Translations under genes and position numbers: made by a program
The notes under the pieces: model-generated
What the model saw: the letters and a program-made list of their open reading frames with translations, nothing else
Told to the model about the DNA's origin: nothing
Databases searched by the model: none
In this document: positions 37,099 through 46,216 of the stretch, piece by piece
Layout: each line of letters begins with the position of its first letter
Numbering within the stretch: position 1 is the stretch's first letter
NCBI RefSeq assembly: GCF_010500865.1
Contig: NZ_JAAAWN010000013.1
Span: 60,794-124,793, forward strand
DNA length: 64,000 nt
Reading direction: 5' to 3'
From: Alteromonas profundi
Lineage (GTDB): Bacteria; Pseudomonadota; Gammaproteobacteria; Enterobacterales; Alteromonadaceae

Positions 37099-38788
37099 GC
37101 AAGATAAAAGCCTCATCATTAGTTTGAAAGTAGGGATAGCTCGGTATCAGCAATTCGACTTCAATAGATTTCGATACCTCAATGTGCCGCTAAAAAAGGA
37201 ACTAACTGGCGGTATATATGCAAATAGAGACGAGCTTGTTCGACGCTGGTTTACAGCTCTTCGTGATGATCAAAACTACTCAGACAGAACGAAGTTTGGA
37301 TATGTCAATGACCTTGTAAGATATGTCAAATTTGTAGATTCGTCGAATCTCGACTTGGAAACTCACGATTCCATAATTGCGTGGGAAAGGCATCAGGTCG
37401 AAAAAGTGAGGCTTGGCTCGTTGAATGTCAATACAGCTCGTAAAAGAACAAGTTCTATAAAGTGCATGCTTACTATACTAGGGTTACCTTGTAAGGATTG
37501 GTTTTCTCCGAGAGGGCTTTTCAGACGCGAACTGAACCCTACTGAGGGCTATTCAGACTCTGAACTCAAGTCCCTTTTAAAGCCAATCTACTCAACGTTT
37601 AATAAGCTTTTTGAACAAATACTTAGCACTCCAGAACTGCATTTATACACAGAGCCAAGAGTTGCAACTGCTGAAATTGCTTTCGGGCCCCGGAGAATAG
37701 AAGTTGCGGGGGCCATCACAAAATGTTTTTCACTTGGTTATTTCCTCATGTCTTATTTTACTTGGGGAAACATGACGTCCTTATTATCTATGAAAAAGTT
37801 TAAGGAGAGTAACTTCAACGAAGAGCGCATATACTCGCAAAGCGTTCTAAAAGCCAGGGCGAATAAGTACGTAACGATATCAATCGGAGAAAATAATCGT
37901 CAAAATGTACCGAAACATTCGCTGCGATTCATAAAGAAACTTTTACAGTTGAGCCACGCTATCGCGCCGAATAATGAGCATTTGTTTTTTATGGCTTGTA
38001 GGGGCAAGTTAAAGCCTCTTGAACCAAGCCATTTAAGATCCACTAGTATTTGGCTTCAATCTACTTTTAATCTACACACAGATGACAATCTACCGCTTAG
38101 GCCTATGGCAAAGAGATTTAGGGCGACTGGTAGTGCTCGATATTTAGATTTAACAGGCGACTATGCTGGCGCTTCTATTTTATTAGGCAATACACCAAAT
38201 ACTCTTCGTCAGCACTATACTACGGGTAATCCGATAGAAAATAAAAAGCAGTTACAAGCTGCCACCCATACATTGGAAGCTGTTGCACGATGTTCTGACC
38301 TTGCCCAGGCGAAAAGCTATGCGAAATCGAAACTGGATGTTGAAGTACTCCCCTATGAGCAGTTTCTTGCTAAGTATGGTGATTTAAATAAGCACTCTAA
38401 AAAGACAGCCCTTGGCTCTGGATGCATTTCACCTTTCGGTAAACAAGCTAGTGTTTACAGACGAAAAATGAATTTAAGTCCAATGCACTTTGATGTTGAT
38501 CATTTGGCTTGCGCCGATATCTTGAATTGCTTTGACTGTCCCAATCAGGTGATTATCGAAAAAGTTGAGGATATTTGGTGCTTAATGAGCTTTCGGGAAG
38601 TAATTGAAGAATCAATTATCGACCATAAAAGTCATTCTCAGTTCGTTAGAAACTTTGCTTCACTGGTTGAAAAAATAGACTTGTGTATTTTTAGCGTTGA
38701 CCCGAAGGTACGCCGTAAAGCAACTAAAAAGCTCAAACAGGAAGGTCGTCACCCCATTTGGCCTGAAGGTATAAATTACAACTTTTAG
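37085..38788 (+). CDS. GinB-like recombinase-related protein with degenerate active site
   Basis: A 567-residue protein; I use the ATG at 37085, which overlaps the preceding stop by 14 bases. It resembles tyrosine recombinases, but the HxxR motif is KRFR (in MAKRFRATGSARYL) and the second histidine position reads LLGNTPNTLRQHY, so catalysis is probably lost or altered. A C-terminal cysteine cluster (ACADILNCFDCPNQV) looks like a zinc finger, as in Tn554/GInt proteins. It probably works as a structural or target-site partner of the other two recombinases. Confidence 0.75.
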   Translation: MSQSEQDKSLIISLKVGIARYQQFDFNRFRYLNVPLKKELTGGIYANRDELVRRWFTALRDDQNYSDRTKFGYVNDLVRYVKFVDSSNLDLETHDSIIAWERHQVEKVRLGSLNVNTARKRTSSIKCMLTILGLPCKDWFSPRGLFRRELNPTEGYSDSELKSLLKPIYSTFNKLFEQILSTPELHLYTEPRVATAEIAFGPRRIEVAGAITKCFSLGYFLMSYFTWGNMTSLLSMKKFKESNFNEERIYSQSVLKARANKYVTISIGENNRQNVPKHSLRFIKKLLQLSHAIAPNNEHLFFMACRGKLKPLEPSHLRSTSIWLQSTFNLHTDDNLPLRPMAKRFRATGSARYLDLTGDYAGASILLGNTPNTLRQHYTTGNPIENKKQLQAATHTLEAVARCSDLAQAKSYAKSKLDVEVLPYEQFLAKYGDLNKHSKKTALGSGCISPFGKQASVYRRKMNLSPMHFDVDHLACADILNCFDCPNQVIIEKVEDIWCLMSFREVIEESIIDHKSHSQFVRNFASLVEKIDLCIFSVDPKVRRKATKKLKQEGRHPIWPEGINYNF

Positions 38789-38796
38789 AGAGCACG

Positions 38797-40878
38797 ATGC
38801 AAATACTTCTTAGTCTTCCTGGAAATGTAGTGAATGAAAACCTCGATGGTTTTCAAAAAGTACTTGAATCCTATAGTAAGTTGGACTTCAAGTATCTAGA
38901 TAACGTGCCAGTGACTAAAGACCATGCGGGGACTACAGTTAGCTACTTTGGCGATGAAGAGTGGATTTTATCTGCTTACATAGATAGAAAGATAACCAAC
39001 AAGGATAAAATCACTTTTTCAGAGATCAGTTCTTTTGAACTTGCTACAGAGCTGAAAATGATTTGTTTTTCTTGGCTTTACACTAATGCAGGCAGAGGGA
39101 ACTCTTACCCACTGAAGCCATCAACAATTATCTTTCAGCACAGTAAGTTGCTGCAAGTCTATAAGTTTTTGGAAAAAATGAAATGGGCTAGCATTTCCAA
39201 ACTGTCGCATGCCGTTTTGTTTTATGAATTTTGTACATACTTAACATCTTTGCAATACAGTTATGGCAACACCGTCCAGATATTCAGCATGTTGAATAAA
39301 GTACAAAGGGCGGATCACATTCTTCCCATAGGCCTAGTAATCCCTACCGATCAAAGCACGAAAGCCTTAGCAATTGAATGCTGCGCGGTTGAAAAGACTA
39401 AACCAAATCAGTTTTACGCTATGCCTACAAGTATCATGGAGAAAATTTATTCGAGAGCAATCGATTATATTGAAAAACTCTATCCGTATAGAGTTTTGCT
39501 AAGTGAACTGATACGAGAGTTGCGCATAAATTACGAAGTAGGCAAAAAGGTTGTTGATCGCAAAATAAATGACGGGAGTTGGAAGTGGTTAACCCCAAAT
39601 TCCGCAGACTATAGGGTAGAGGTAAATAAAGCTAAGCCTCAGAGCTACTCATCCATTATTGAGTTGTATCTTCAAGGGACGCCATTAGAAAAACATATTT
39701 TACCCTGGCGACAATTTGAGTCGTGGTTATCAAAAATCCAGGCCGCTTGTTATATCGTTTGCGCAGCATTTACAGGAATGCGACGCAGCGAACTGTACTC
39801 TTTGCATCCCGATAGTTTTAAGACTAGAACGTACAACGGTAAAATCATTCACACTGTACAATCATACCACCACAAGATGACACAAGGACGAGGACAACTA
39901 TCTGAGTGGGTAACAACAACTATCGTAGGAGACGCCATCTCACTCGCTGAGGCCTTGACGCAATATATGCGAGAACAACTGTTCAATCATCCAGACCCGA
40001 TGAAAAACCACGAGGCGAGTTGTTTATGGCTTACTCAAACAAAGAAAAGTGAAGCTCCAAAGATCATCTATGAAGAGCATTTTCGCAACAAATTTAATGA
40101 GATAGCTAAAGAGGCAGGAGCAATTGTAGATGACGAGGCCCTTGAAGAATTTTACTTGATCAACCCAAACCAAAACTCTGTTTTATCTAATAAAAAAATT
40201 GCACTTGGATATATATGGCCCATTACTTCTCATCAATTTCGAAGAACTTTTGCCGTATTTGTAAGACGCCACAACCTCTGTTCCACGATAGCCGTTAAAG
40301 AACAGTTTAAACATTTGGATATACCAACCAGTGAGTGGTACGAAGAAGGCGGTGCGGCAGCAGTACTTAGAGGGATTAATACCGATAGCGAGCTGTCAGA
40401 ATTGATAAAAAATGTTCGTAATGAAGTTATTACTGAAACTGTTTTTAAGTGGTACAACCGAAAAGATAAATTATTTGGCAAGCGCGGCCTTGAAATAATG
40501 AAAGATAGAGGGTCAATTCCAACAGAGCATAAAAGTTGGCAAGAAATTCACAATCACGTTAAAGCTGGCAGAATAGACTTTGTAGGAACGTTACACTCCT
40601 ATTGCTTAGCAGGATATCAATGCCAAATGAGCAAGGTCGCCTCACCAGCAAATTGTTTTAAATGTGAAAATCAGTTAATAGATGAAGAACAAGCGAAGGG
40701 CTGGTCAATAAGACACCAACAGTGTATCCAGCAGATAAAATACCTTAAGAGTATAGATTCTTTTTCTAGTTCTATTGAAAGCCATTACCTTTCACAAATT
40801 AAAGCAGCCGAGCGAGTCATGCACTTCTTTAACATTCCATTTTCTGAGTACAAACAAGACGGGGGAAATGATGACTAA
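38797..40878 (+). CDS. GinC-like tyrosine recombinase
   Basis: A 693-residue protein with a tyrosine-recombinase domain in its second half: Arg329 (TGMRRSELYSL), His479 and Arg482 (SHQFRRTFAVF), His506 (FKHLDIPTSEWY) and Tyr515. A complete catalytic set is visible. A C-terminal cysteine-rich zinc-like segment (YCLAGYQCQ and NCFKCENQLI) follows at about 602-628. It starts 8 bases after the previous gene and is followed by the overlapping small fourth gene. Confidence 0.78.
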   Translation: MQILLSLPGNVVNENLDGFQKVLESYSKLDFKYLDNVPVTKDHAGTTVSYFGDEEWILSAYIDRKITNKDKITFSEISSFELATELKMICFSWLYTNAGRGNSYPLKPSTIIFQHSKLLQVYKFLEKMKWASISKLSHAVLFYEFCTYLTSLQYSYGNTVQIFSMLNKVQRADHILPIGLVIPTDQSTKALAIECCAVEKTKPNQFYAMPTSIMEKIYSRAIDYIEKLYPYRVLLSELIRELRINYEVGKKVVDRKINDGSWKWLTPNSADYRVEVNKAKPQSYSSIIELYLQGTPLEKHILPWRQFESWLSKIQAACYIVCAAFTGMRRSELYSLHPDSFKTRTYNGKIIHTVQSYHHKMTQGRGQLSEWVTTTIVGDAISLAEALTQYMREQLFNHPDPMKNHEASCLWLTQTKKSEAPKIIYEEHFRNKFNEIAKEAGAIVDDEALEEFYLINPNQNSVLSNKKIALGYIWPITSHQFRRTFAVFVRRHNLCSTIAVKEQFKHLDIPTSEWYEEGGAAAVLRGINTDSELSELIKNVRNEVITETVFKWYNRKDKLFGKRGLEIMKDRGSIPTEHKSWQEIHNHVKAGRIDFVGTLHSYCLAGYQCQMSKVASPANCFKCENQLIDEEQAKGWSIRHQQCIQQIKYLKSIDSFSSSIESHYLSQIKAAERVMHFFNIPFSEYKQDGGNDD

Positions 40879-41287
40879 ATCAGAAGTTACGAGAGCGAGG
40901 ATTGAAGAGGCTCTAGACAGAATACTGAATAAAGCCACAACAATTGTCCCGTACTCCCAAAAGCTCTCGGTTAAAGCGGTTGAGGAGGAAGCAGGCCTAG
41001 GCAGCGGTTCAATATACTATTACGAAGATATTGTCGAAGAAATTTGGGCTTTAAAAAAACAAAGCTATTCAGTGAGTATGATACCCGAACACTCCTCAGA
41101 CGCTCTTTCAAAACTGAGGTTACGACTCAAAAAAGAAATTAAATTGAAAAGAAAGTACAAGAGCGAAGTAGCTGAGCTTCGTGAAAGGCTATCCAATATG
41201 GCTAGCCAGCACAATTCTTTTGCATTAACCATCGAAGAGTACAAACAGAGAGTGGCAGAATTAGAGTACCAGTTAACAAATGAATAG
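40871..41287 (+). CDS. GinD-like small helix-turn-helix/coiled-coil protein
   Basis: A 138-residue protein starting at the ATG at 40871 (GGGGGA five bases upstream; a neighbouring ATG at 40868 is possible) and overlapping the previous gene by 8 bases. The N-terminal part (VTRARIEEALDRILNK ... LSVKAVEEEAGLGSGSIYYY) is an HTH reminiscent of KfrA or Tn554 TnpC. The C-terminal half is a coiled coil (LKLRLRLKKEIKLKRK-like through YKQRVAELEYQLTNE). It would bind DNA and direct the recombinases. Confidence 0.7.
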   Translation: MTKSEVTRARIEEALDRILNKATTIVPYSQKLSVKAVEEEAGLGSGSIYYYEDIVEEIWALKKQSYSVSMIPEHSSDALSKLRLRLKKEIKLKRKYKSEVAELRERLSNMASQHNSFALTIEEYKQRVAELEYQLTNE

Positions 41288-41629
41288 CATGTCTAATTTA
41301 TCTTGTATCGTCACATCGAAATAACTTGGTGTTCACACGCTTGTGTGGAGTAGGCAACATTTGATTTAACAAAATTGCTAGAAAGCTTGCGCAAATCTGA
41401 CAGTTTCTCATTGCACATACTGCGCTCGCACTCTCATTGAAGCTCATTGGCATCCATTAGTGCGTAAGAACTTGTCTGTAAAAGCATACTAGGTTAATTG
41501 GTTGCTGATCATTAAAGAAGAGATTTTCTATTAACATAAGACAATTAGGACAGTACCTTCTGAAAATAGGCCTGCTACATGTGTAATTATGGTAGTGTGC
41601 CAGAAACGGCACACTACATGCTCCTTAAC
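41288..41629. other. 342-base gap after the recombination module, with one hairpin
   Basis: No open frame is supported. GTAGTGTGCC (41592-41601) and GGCACACTAC (41608-41617) form a perfect 10-base hairpin just past the stop of the convergent 41630-42052 gene. It lacks a T-run and may still limit read-through between the two converging genes. The rest shows nothing recognisable. Confidence 0.5.
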
Positions 41630-42052
41630 TTAAGCGGCATAACGGCCTAAATCTGGACCTATAAAAGCAACAATGTCTTTCACAGTGATAGCAGTCAGCT
41701 TAGGTGCTGATGACCGGTAAGAATTTAAAAATTCAATGGCCCTGTCATGTTTCAATAGCTCACATCCACCACATACGACTAAGTAATCATCGTATGCAGA
41801 GCGTGCCGCGTCCATTACTGTATATCCAAGTTTCTCTATAGCAGTGCCGGCAGATTCTTGATACTTAACAACAACTTGAATTGTGCGTATTGGTGTATGA
41901 ACGACAAAATGTGCATAGTCCCTTTTATCCGAGAAAATACTCGGATATTTGACATTTCGTTGGTACGTCATTGGCTTTTCGTTAGTATTTTCAGAAAACC
42001 CAAGCCCCTGAAAAGTACTAGTAATATCGTTTAGTAAATCTTTTCTACTCAT
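41630..42052 (-). CDS. Putative PD-(D/E)XK nuclease-like protein
   Basis: A 140-residue protein beginning MSRKDLLNDITSTFQGLGFS. The segment TIQVVVKYQESAGTAIEKLG followed by YDDYLVVCGGCELLKHD resembles the 'QxK...GTxxEK' core of small PD-(D/E)XK endonuclease-like proteins. The usual acidic residues are not all identifiable, so the family call is tentative. It faces the recombination module and could be island cargo such as a restriction-like or DNA-maintenance protein. Confidence 0.45.
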   Translation of the reverse strand: MSRKDLLNDITSTFQGLGFSENTNEKPMTYQRNVKYPSIFSDKRDYAHFVVHTPIRTIQVVVKYQESAGTAIEKLGYTVMDAARSAYDDYLVVCGGCELLKHDRAIEFLNSYRSSAPKLTAITVKDIVAFIGPDLGRYAA

Positions 42053-42290
42053 TAGTAGTTACCTCAATAAATTTTCTAAGATAGGATAAGCCTAAAAAAC
42101 AGGCTAATTCCGAGCAAAAACTTACCGCTTCCCACATTTTTATCTAATAAACGGCTCAAAATATTGAGGTGAACATCAAAGACATGTACTATCATGACTC
42201 TTAAAGATTGATAGGCTGTTCTTCAATGGACAAGCACTTCAGTGTCGTGTCTTATTCTTTCTGTTGGCGCAGATAAATAAATCACCTCAC

Positions 42291-42330
42291 AAAAAAAGCA
42301 CTTTTCAGTAACACTGATAAGTGCTTTTTT
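42291..42330. terminator. Bidirectional terminator overlapping the stop of the 56-residue gene
   Basis: AAAAAAAGCACTT (42291-42303) pairs with AAGTGCTTTTTT (42319-42330), with an inner CAGT/ACTG stem. On the minus strand the TAA at 42329-42331 runs straight into it and it is followed by TTTTTTTG. Confidence 0.8.
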
Positions 42331-42499
42331 ATTTCTCCCTTCTAACTCCTTTGAACGGCTTCCGATCACTTTTGACGTCCATAAATTGTCCGGTGTTTGC
42401 ATCACGCTTGACCCAGTGACCTGAACCAGTTTGAGTTTGCGATCGTTTTCGAACAGCTCCGCAACGGCGGTTATCACCGACTTTTCCGTTAGTTGCCAT
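42329..42499 (-). CDS. Conserved 56-residue basic protein of unknown function
   Basis: Starts MATNGKVGDNRRCGAVRKRS at 42499 with AAGGAGG eight bases upstream, contains a GHWVKRDANTGQFMDVKSD core, and ends FKGVRREK just inside a terminator. The 'VGDNRR-GAVR-RSQ ... KRDxxTGQFxDVKxDGxPFKGVRxE' pattern is one I recall from short conserved hypothetical proteins in many bacteria, often encoded on mobile DNA. The overlapping longer frame at 42223-42519 is a different register and is not the gene. Confidence 0.75.
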   Translation of the reverse strand: MATNGKVGDNRRCGAVRKRSQTQTGSGHWVKRDANTGQFMDVKSDRKPFKGVRREK

Positions 42500-42733
42500 A
42501 TACAACCTCCTTTCTTCATTAGGATCTATATGTTAGAGACCAATTCTCCAACTATGATCAATCTTACGATCAAAAAACAACCAAGTCAATTCTTGCGTAA
42601 AGTTTTTATAAGTGAAGATGAAAATTCAATAGCATAAAATCAACAACAAAGACCGAAATCAAAATACGAAAGTAGACTCTAAGACATTAGTGAAGTAGTA
42701 TTTAAGCCACATACATGACTAGATATACTGATA

Positions 42734-43654
42734 ATGCTTACCTATAAAGACCTAAAAGAACAATATACAAATACTGCAGATCGCCTTGCATACATCGACT
42801 TTATGTTGCGCTTCACTGGTATCGTTAAACGTTCTGACATCGGTGAAATGTTCAATTTATCTGATGCGGCGGCTTCAAAAGTTCTAGCTGATTACAGTAA
42901 TATTTGTAAAAGAAATATTGTGTACAACAGAAGTGTAAGAGCTAATGCTATTGTAAGAGATAGTTATGAACCTCTCATAGATTTTGACGCAGAAACAGCA
43001 TTAGGCATGTTAGCTAATGGTTTCAATAAGAACAAACTCTCTCTACCGGCCAAAACTATAATCCCCTTTGAAAAAATAGGGAAAGTAACTAACAATCTCT
43101 CAACTAATTTTATTGGGAAAATTACAAGAGCAATTAAAGGTAAATACGCTATTAGTTGTGAGTACCGTTCAGAAAACAGTGATAATCATCATAGGCGAAC
43201 AATCATTCCTCTTGCAATGATGCACGATGGGGTTAATTGGATGTTTAGAGGTTATCATCGAGACGACGAAAATAAGGTATTTTTTAAGAATTTCCATTTT
43301 TCAAGGGCGTTTGATGTTGTTGAGCATTTTGGAGAGAAAACATATAAAGCTCTATCCCATGAAACCTTAGATTTTGACAAAGAATGGAATTTAATCCTTC
43401 CCCTTCAGCTCCAGCTTCATACCGATAGAAGTGAATCACAAAAAGCCAGAATCAGAACTGATTTTGGTATCCCTGAAAACAAAAACGAGATGACCACATC
43501 AGTACGTTGTGCATTCCAGTGGATTATCGAAAAAGAATGGTTTATCGATAGCAGAAATGGAGAGGAAAAGTTAGAGGATAAAACTCCGAGATTTTATAAA
43601 TTTAAACTCTTAAATGCTGAAATGCTGAAGCTTTTAAAATCAAGCAACATCTAA
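42734..43654 (+). CDS. WYL-domain transcriptional regulator of the BrxR/CapW type
   Basis: A 306-residue protein with an N-terminal winged helix (about 20-75, IGEMFNLSDAAASKVLADYS), a WYL domain (about 140-215, AISCEYRSENSDNHHRRTII then DGVNWMFRGYHRDDENKVFF) and a C-terminal WCX-like part. This is the arrangement of BrxR and CapW, dimeric repressors that control anti-phage systems such as BREX and CBASS. No recognisable defence operon follows, and 600 bases of degenerate sequence lie downstream. It is therefore either an orphan left by loss of its targets or a regulator of island genes. Confidence 0.75.
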   Translation: MLTYKDLKEQYTNTADRLAYIDFMLRFTGIVKRSDIGEMFNLSDAAASKVLADYSNICKRNIVYNRSVRANAIVRDSYEPLIDFDAETALGMLANGFNKNKLSLPAKTIIPFEKIGKVTNNLSTNFIGKITRAIKGKYAISCEYRSENSDNHHRRTIIPLAMMHDGVNWMFRGYHRDDENKVFFKNFHFSRAFDVVEHFGEKTYKALSHETLDFDKEWNLILPLQLQLHTDRSESQKARIRTDFGIPENKNEMTTSVRCAFQWIIEKEWFIDSRNGEEKLEDKTPRFYKFKLLNAEMLKLLKSSNI

Positions 43655-44197
43655 AATGAAGCACAAGTACTAAAGTATCGATAGGTTTAGATGTTTGAGC
43701 GGTTGGAGGAAAAATACTGAAATGCAGTTATTGTTAGCAAAGCATAGCTGTTGGAAAAATTCCTAATGTGTACGTAAATGGTGAAGTTGACACAACGGTA
43801 TCCGCAAGGCATCAAAAAATGAAAAATATTCCCTGCGATGATTTAACAAGAAAAATTGTGTACCTAGCAATAAAAGACGCCGGTAAGAAATGATCGATAC
43901 TGATTCAAAACTGGCCTCTCGGTACTAGCATTGTTACGTTTAGTAGCCCATATTTGATCTAGCACTTTTAGATGTAGGTTAAGATGTCATCTGACAGGCA
44001 GCTTCAGACAATTATCGGACAAACAGATTATTGGCTTTTTTGAGTTTTGTACTAATTGCGGATATCTCCTCTGTAGCCAACGTAATTGTTGAGGTCATAA
44101 AAGCCCATAGGAAGTGTGTGGTAGCATTTTTGACGATTATTAGAAGCTATGAAAGGTCTGAAAAAACCTGCTCGATTCAGACCTGTAATAAAAAATG
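43655..44197 (+). pseudogene. Degenerate stretch with a short 3' gene remnant
   Basis: A frame without a plausible start runs from 43738 to the TGA at 43891-43893 and reads GKIPNVYVNGEVDTTVSARH, then NIPCDDLTRKIVYLA. It looks like the last 50 codons of a truncated gene that I cannot identify. The rest of the interval holds no coherent frame. The real right edge of the WYL gene's original cargo may lie here. Confidence 0.35.
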
Positions 44198-44214
44198 CTT
44201 AAGGTTTTCTTAAG
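44198..44214 (+). promoter_or_regulatory. PmrA-box-like direct repeat A (two-component/iron operon)
   Basis: CTTAAG-GTTTT-CTTAAG: two identical hexamers with an 11-base period, starting 62 bases before the response-regulator ATG. A possible -10 element, TATATC (44223-44228), begins 8 bases after the second half-site. The pattern equals the PmrA consensus HTTAAD-N5-HTTAAD. It implies positive autoregulation of the two-component operon. Confidence 0.75.
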
Positions 44215-44259
44215 TTTTTTTGTATATCCTTAAATTTACTGAGAAATTATGGGGATCTT

Positions 44260-44925
44260 ATGCGCATACTGTTAGTTGAAGACGATAAGCCTTTGTCCAA
44301 CGCGCTTAAAGTTTCATTAAGAAAGGCAAACTATACTGTAGACTGTGTCTACGATGGTGCCAGCGCAATAAGTACACTTCGCCCATCGCAAAATGATATT
44401 GTCATTTTGGATCTAGGTCTACCAGACCAGGATGGATTAATCGTTCTCAAGAGTATTCGAAAAACTAATCCAGTACTGCCAGTCTTAATTCTGACCGCAA
44501 GAGACAAGACCTCTGACAAAATATCAGGGCTAGATGCGGGTGCAGACGATTACCTCCCCAAACCCTTTGAAATTGATGAGTTGCTGGCGCGCTTACGGGT
44601 TTTAGAGCGCAGATTAGGTACGTCTTCAGAAAGTGTGATCACTGTGCAGAACGTCAGCCTTGATACAAAGCACCATACATTGACTATTGATAGTGACATA
44701 GTACATCTTCCGCGTAGAGAGCTTATGCTTTTGAAAGCGCTAATTGAAAACGCGGGTCGCATATTGAGTAAGCAGCAACTTGAGAGCAAACTCTATGAAT
44801 GGGGTGAGGAAGTTTCAAGCAATACAATAGAAGTGCATATCAGCAATTTAAGAAAAAAGATGCCAGAAAACTTCATTCGAACCATTAGAGGCGTAGGGTA
44901 TTGCATATCCAACTCTGGAGATTAA
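44260..44925 (+). CDS. Response regulator, OmpR/PhoB family (QseB/PmrA-like)
   Basis: A 221-residue regulator with an N-terminal receiver (acidic pocket VEDD at 7-9, phospho-acceptor Asp51 in VILDLGLPD, conserved Lys in LPKPF at about 101) and a C-terminal winged helix (about 128-218) ending EVHISNLRKKMPENFIRTIR. It is the first gene of an operon that continues with its kinase (1-base gap), a cupredoxin, an FTR1-like permease and an outer-membrane protein. Its own promoter carries box A, and the same repeat precedes the other island operons, so it is the likely master regulator. Confidence 0.92.
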   Translation: MRILLVEDDKPLSNALKVSLRKANYTVDCVYDGASAISTLRPSQNDIVILDLGLPDQDGLIVLKSIRKTNPVLPVLILTARDKTSDKISGLDAGADDYLPKPFEIDELLARLRVLERRLGTSSESVITVQNVSLDTKHHTLTIDSDIVHLPRRELMLLKALIENAGRILSKQQLESKLYEWGEEVSSNTIEVHISNLRKKMPENFIRTIRGVGYCISNSGD

Positions 44926-44926
44926 C

Positions 44927-46216
44927 GTGACGTCGATTCGTCGCTTTCTTATTTTAACTCTTACCAGTGCTTTAGTCCTTATTGTCTTCAGTGCGGCGCT
45001 CCACGGCTATCGTGCCACAATAGGTATATCAACTACGCTACTAGACAATGAACTCACCGCGTTAAGTAGTGCCGTTGCTTCGTTCAATGGTGGCTCACCA
45101 GGTAAAGATCACGCTTTGTTATTTCAAATCTGGCAGGACGATAAGCTGATAAAAAGTTCAAGCAAAGTGTTAAAGGCCCCACTCTCTGACTTTAAAGACG
45201 GTTTCTCAGAAAAAAATGCTCTTGGAACACGATGGCGTGTGCATACCTCTTATGTAAAAGATGATGGCTCTTGGTACATGGTGGCGCAACCATTGAGTAA
45301 TCGCTTTACGTTAGCAGATGCATTAACCGTTGCTTCCATTACTCCTTTTATTGTCAGTGTTCCCCTTCTTGTCGTAATTTTGTTTTTAGGAATAACCTGG
45401 GGGCTTGCCCCCCTAAAACAGCTTTCTCGAAAATTGGCTAAACGAACAGGTAATAACTTTTCTACCATTGCACTTGATAGAGAACCCAGTGAACTTAAAC
45501 CTGTTGTTTCTACGCTCAACTCAATGTTTTCTCGACTAAGTGCTGCGTTTGAAAGAGAACAGCAGTTTGCGTCCAACGCCGCACATGAACTGCGTACACC
45601 GCTAAGTGTGATGAAAATCAATATTCACAATATTGCTGAAGAATTAGGAGATAGCGGTAAACTACTTGAAACGCTTCAACGCGACACCGATCGGATGATT
45701 CACGCGGTGAATCAATTTTTGTTACTGACACGTACCAGTCCGGAGACATTTGTAGAACAAAAAGAGGCAGTTAATCTGCACTTTGTTGCGCAAGAAGTGA
45801 TTAGCGATCTATATGGAAAAATTGAAACCAAACAGCAAGAGATATCCTTAGAAGGCGATGAGATTTGGTTAAACAGCGTACATTTTATGTTGTACACCTT
45901 ATTGCAAAATCTTATTACCAACGCCAGTAATTATTCCCCTGAAGGGGCACAAATTGTTGTTCGAATTGAACAACTCGCATCAAACGTAGTTTTGAGTGTC
46001 GCGGACTCGGGTCCTGGCATACCAATAAGTGAACGAGCCAGCGTATTAAAGCGATTTAACCGCGCAGCACAAGCTAAGACGACAACAGGCAGCGGCCTTG
46101 GTTTGGCCATAGTATTGCAAATTGCTGCTCTGCATAATGCCAATGTTGTGCTTGATGATGCTAAGATCGGAGGCCTTGAAGTGAAGGTGGAGTTTGAAAA
46201 TGAACTCTTACTTTAA
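44927..46216 (+). CDS. Sensor histidine kinase (QseC/PmrB-like)
   Basis: A 429-residue inner-membrane kinase beginning with GTG at 44927, with CTCTGGAG upstream. Two membrane helices (about 6-26 and 142-165) bracket a periplasmic domain of about 115 residues with the QseC/TctE-like pattern FQIWQDDKLIKSS and GTRWRVHTS. HAMP follows, then the H-box with His220 (NAAHELRTPLSVMK), N-box (LITNASNYSP), DSGPGIP and GSGLGLAI. The periplasmic part has no ExxE iron-binding motif like that of PmrB, so the signal may be different. Its end overlaps the cupredoxin start. Confidence 0.9.
   Translation: MTSIRRFLILTLTSALVLIVFSAALHGYRATIGISTTLLDNELTALSSAVASFNGGSPGKDHALLFQIWQDDKLIKSSSKVLKAPLSDFKDGFSEKNALGTRWRVHTSYVKDDGSWYMVAQPLSNRFTLADALTVASITPFIVSVPLLVVILFLGITWGLAPLKQLSRKLAKRTGNNFSTIALDREPSELKPVVSTLNSMFSRLSAAFEREQQFASNAAHELRTPLSVMKINIHNIAEELGDSGKLLETLQRDTDRMIHAVNQFLLLTRTSPETFVEQKEAVNLHFVAQEVISDLYGKIETKQQEISLEGDEIWLNSVHFMLYTLLQNLITNASNYSPEGAQIVVRIEQLASNVVLSVADSGPGIPISERASVLKRFNRAAQAKTTTGSGLGLAIVLQIAALHNANVVLDDAKIGGLEVKVEFENELLL

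Noticed and set aside
42223..42519. 98-codon minus-strand frame
   Set aside because: Different register from the 56-residue gene at 42329-42499, runs through a strong terminator and has no family resemblance.
44031..44213. 60-codon plus-strand frame before the response regulator
   Set aside because: Its end overlaps the PmrA-box-like promoter element; no ribosome site is evident.
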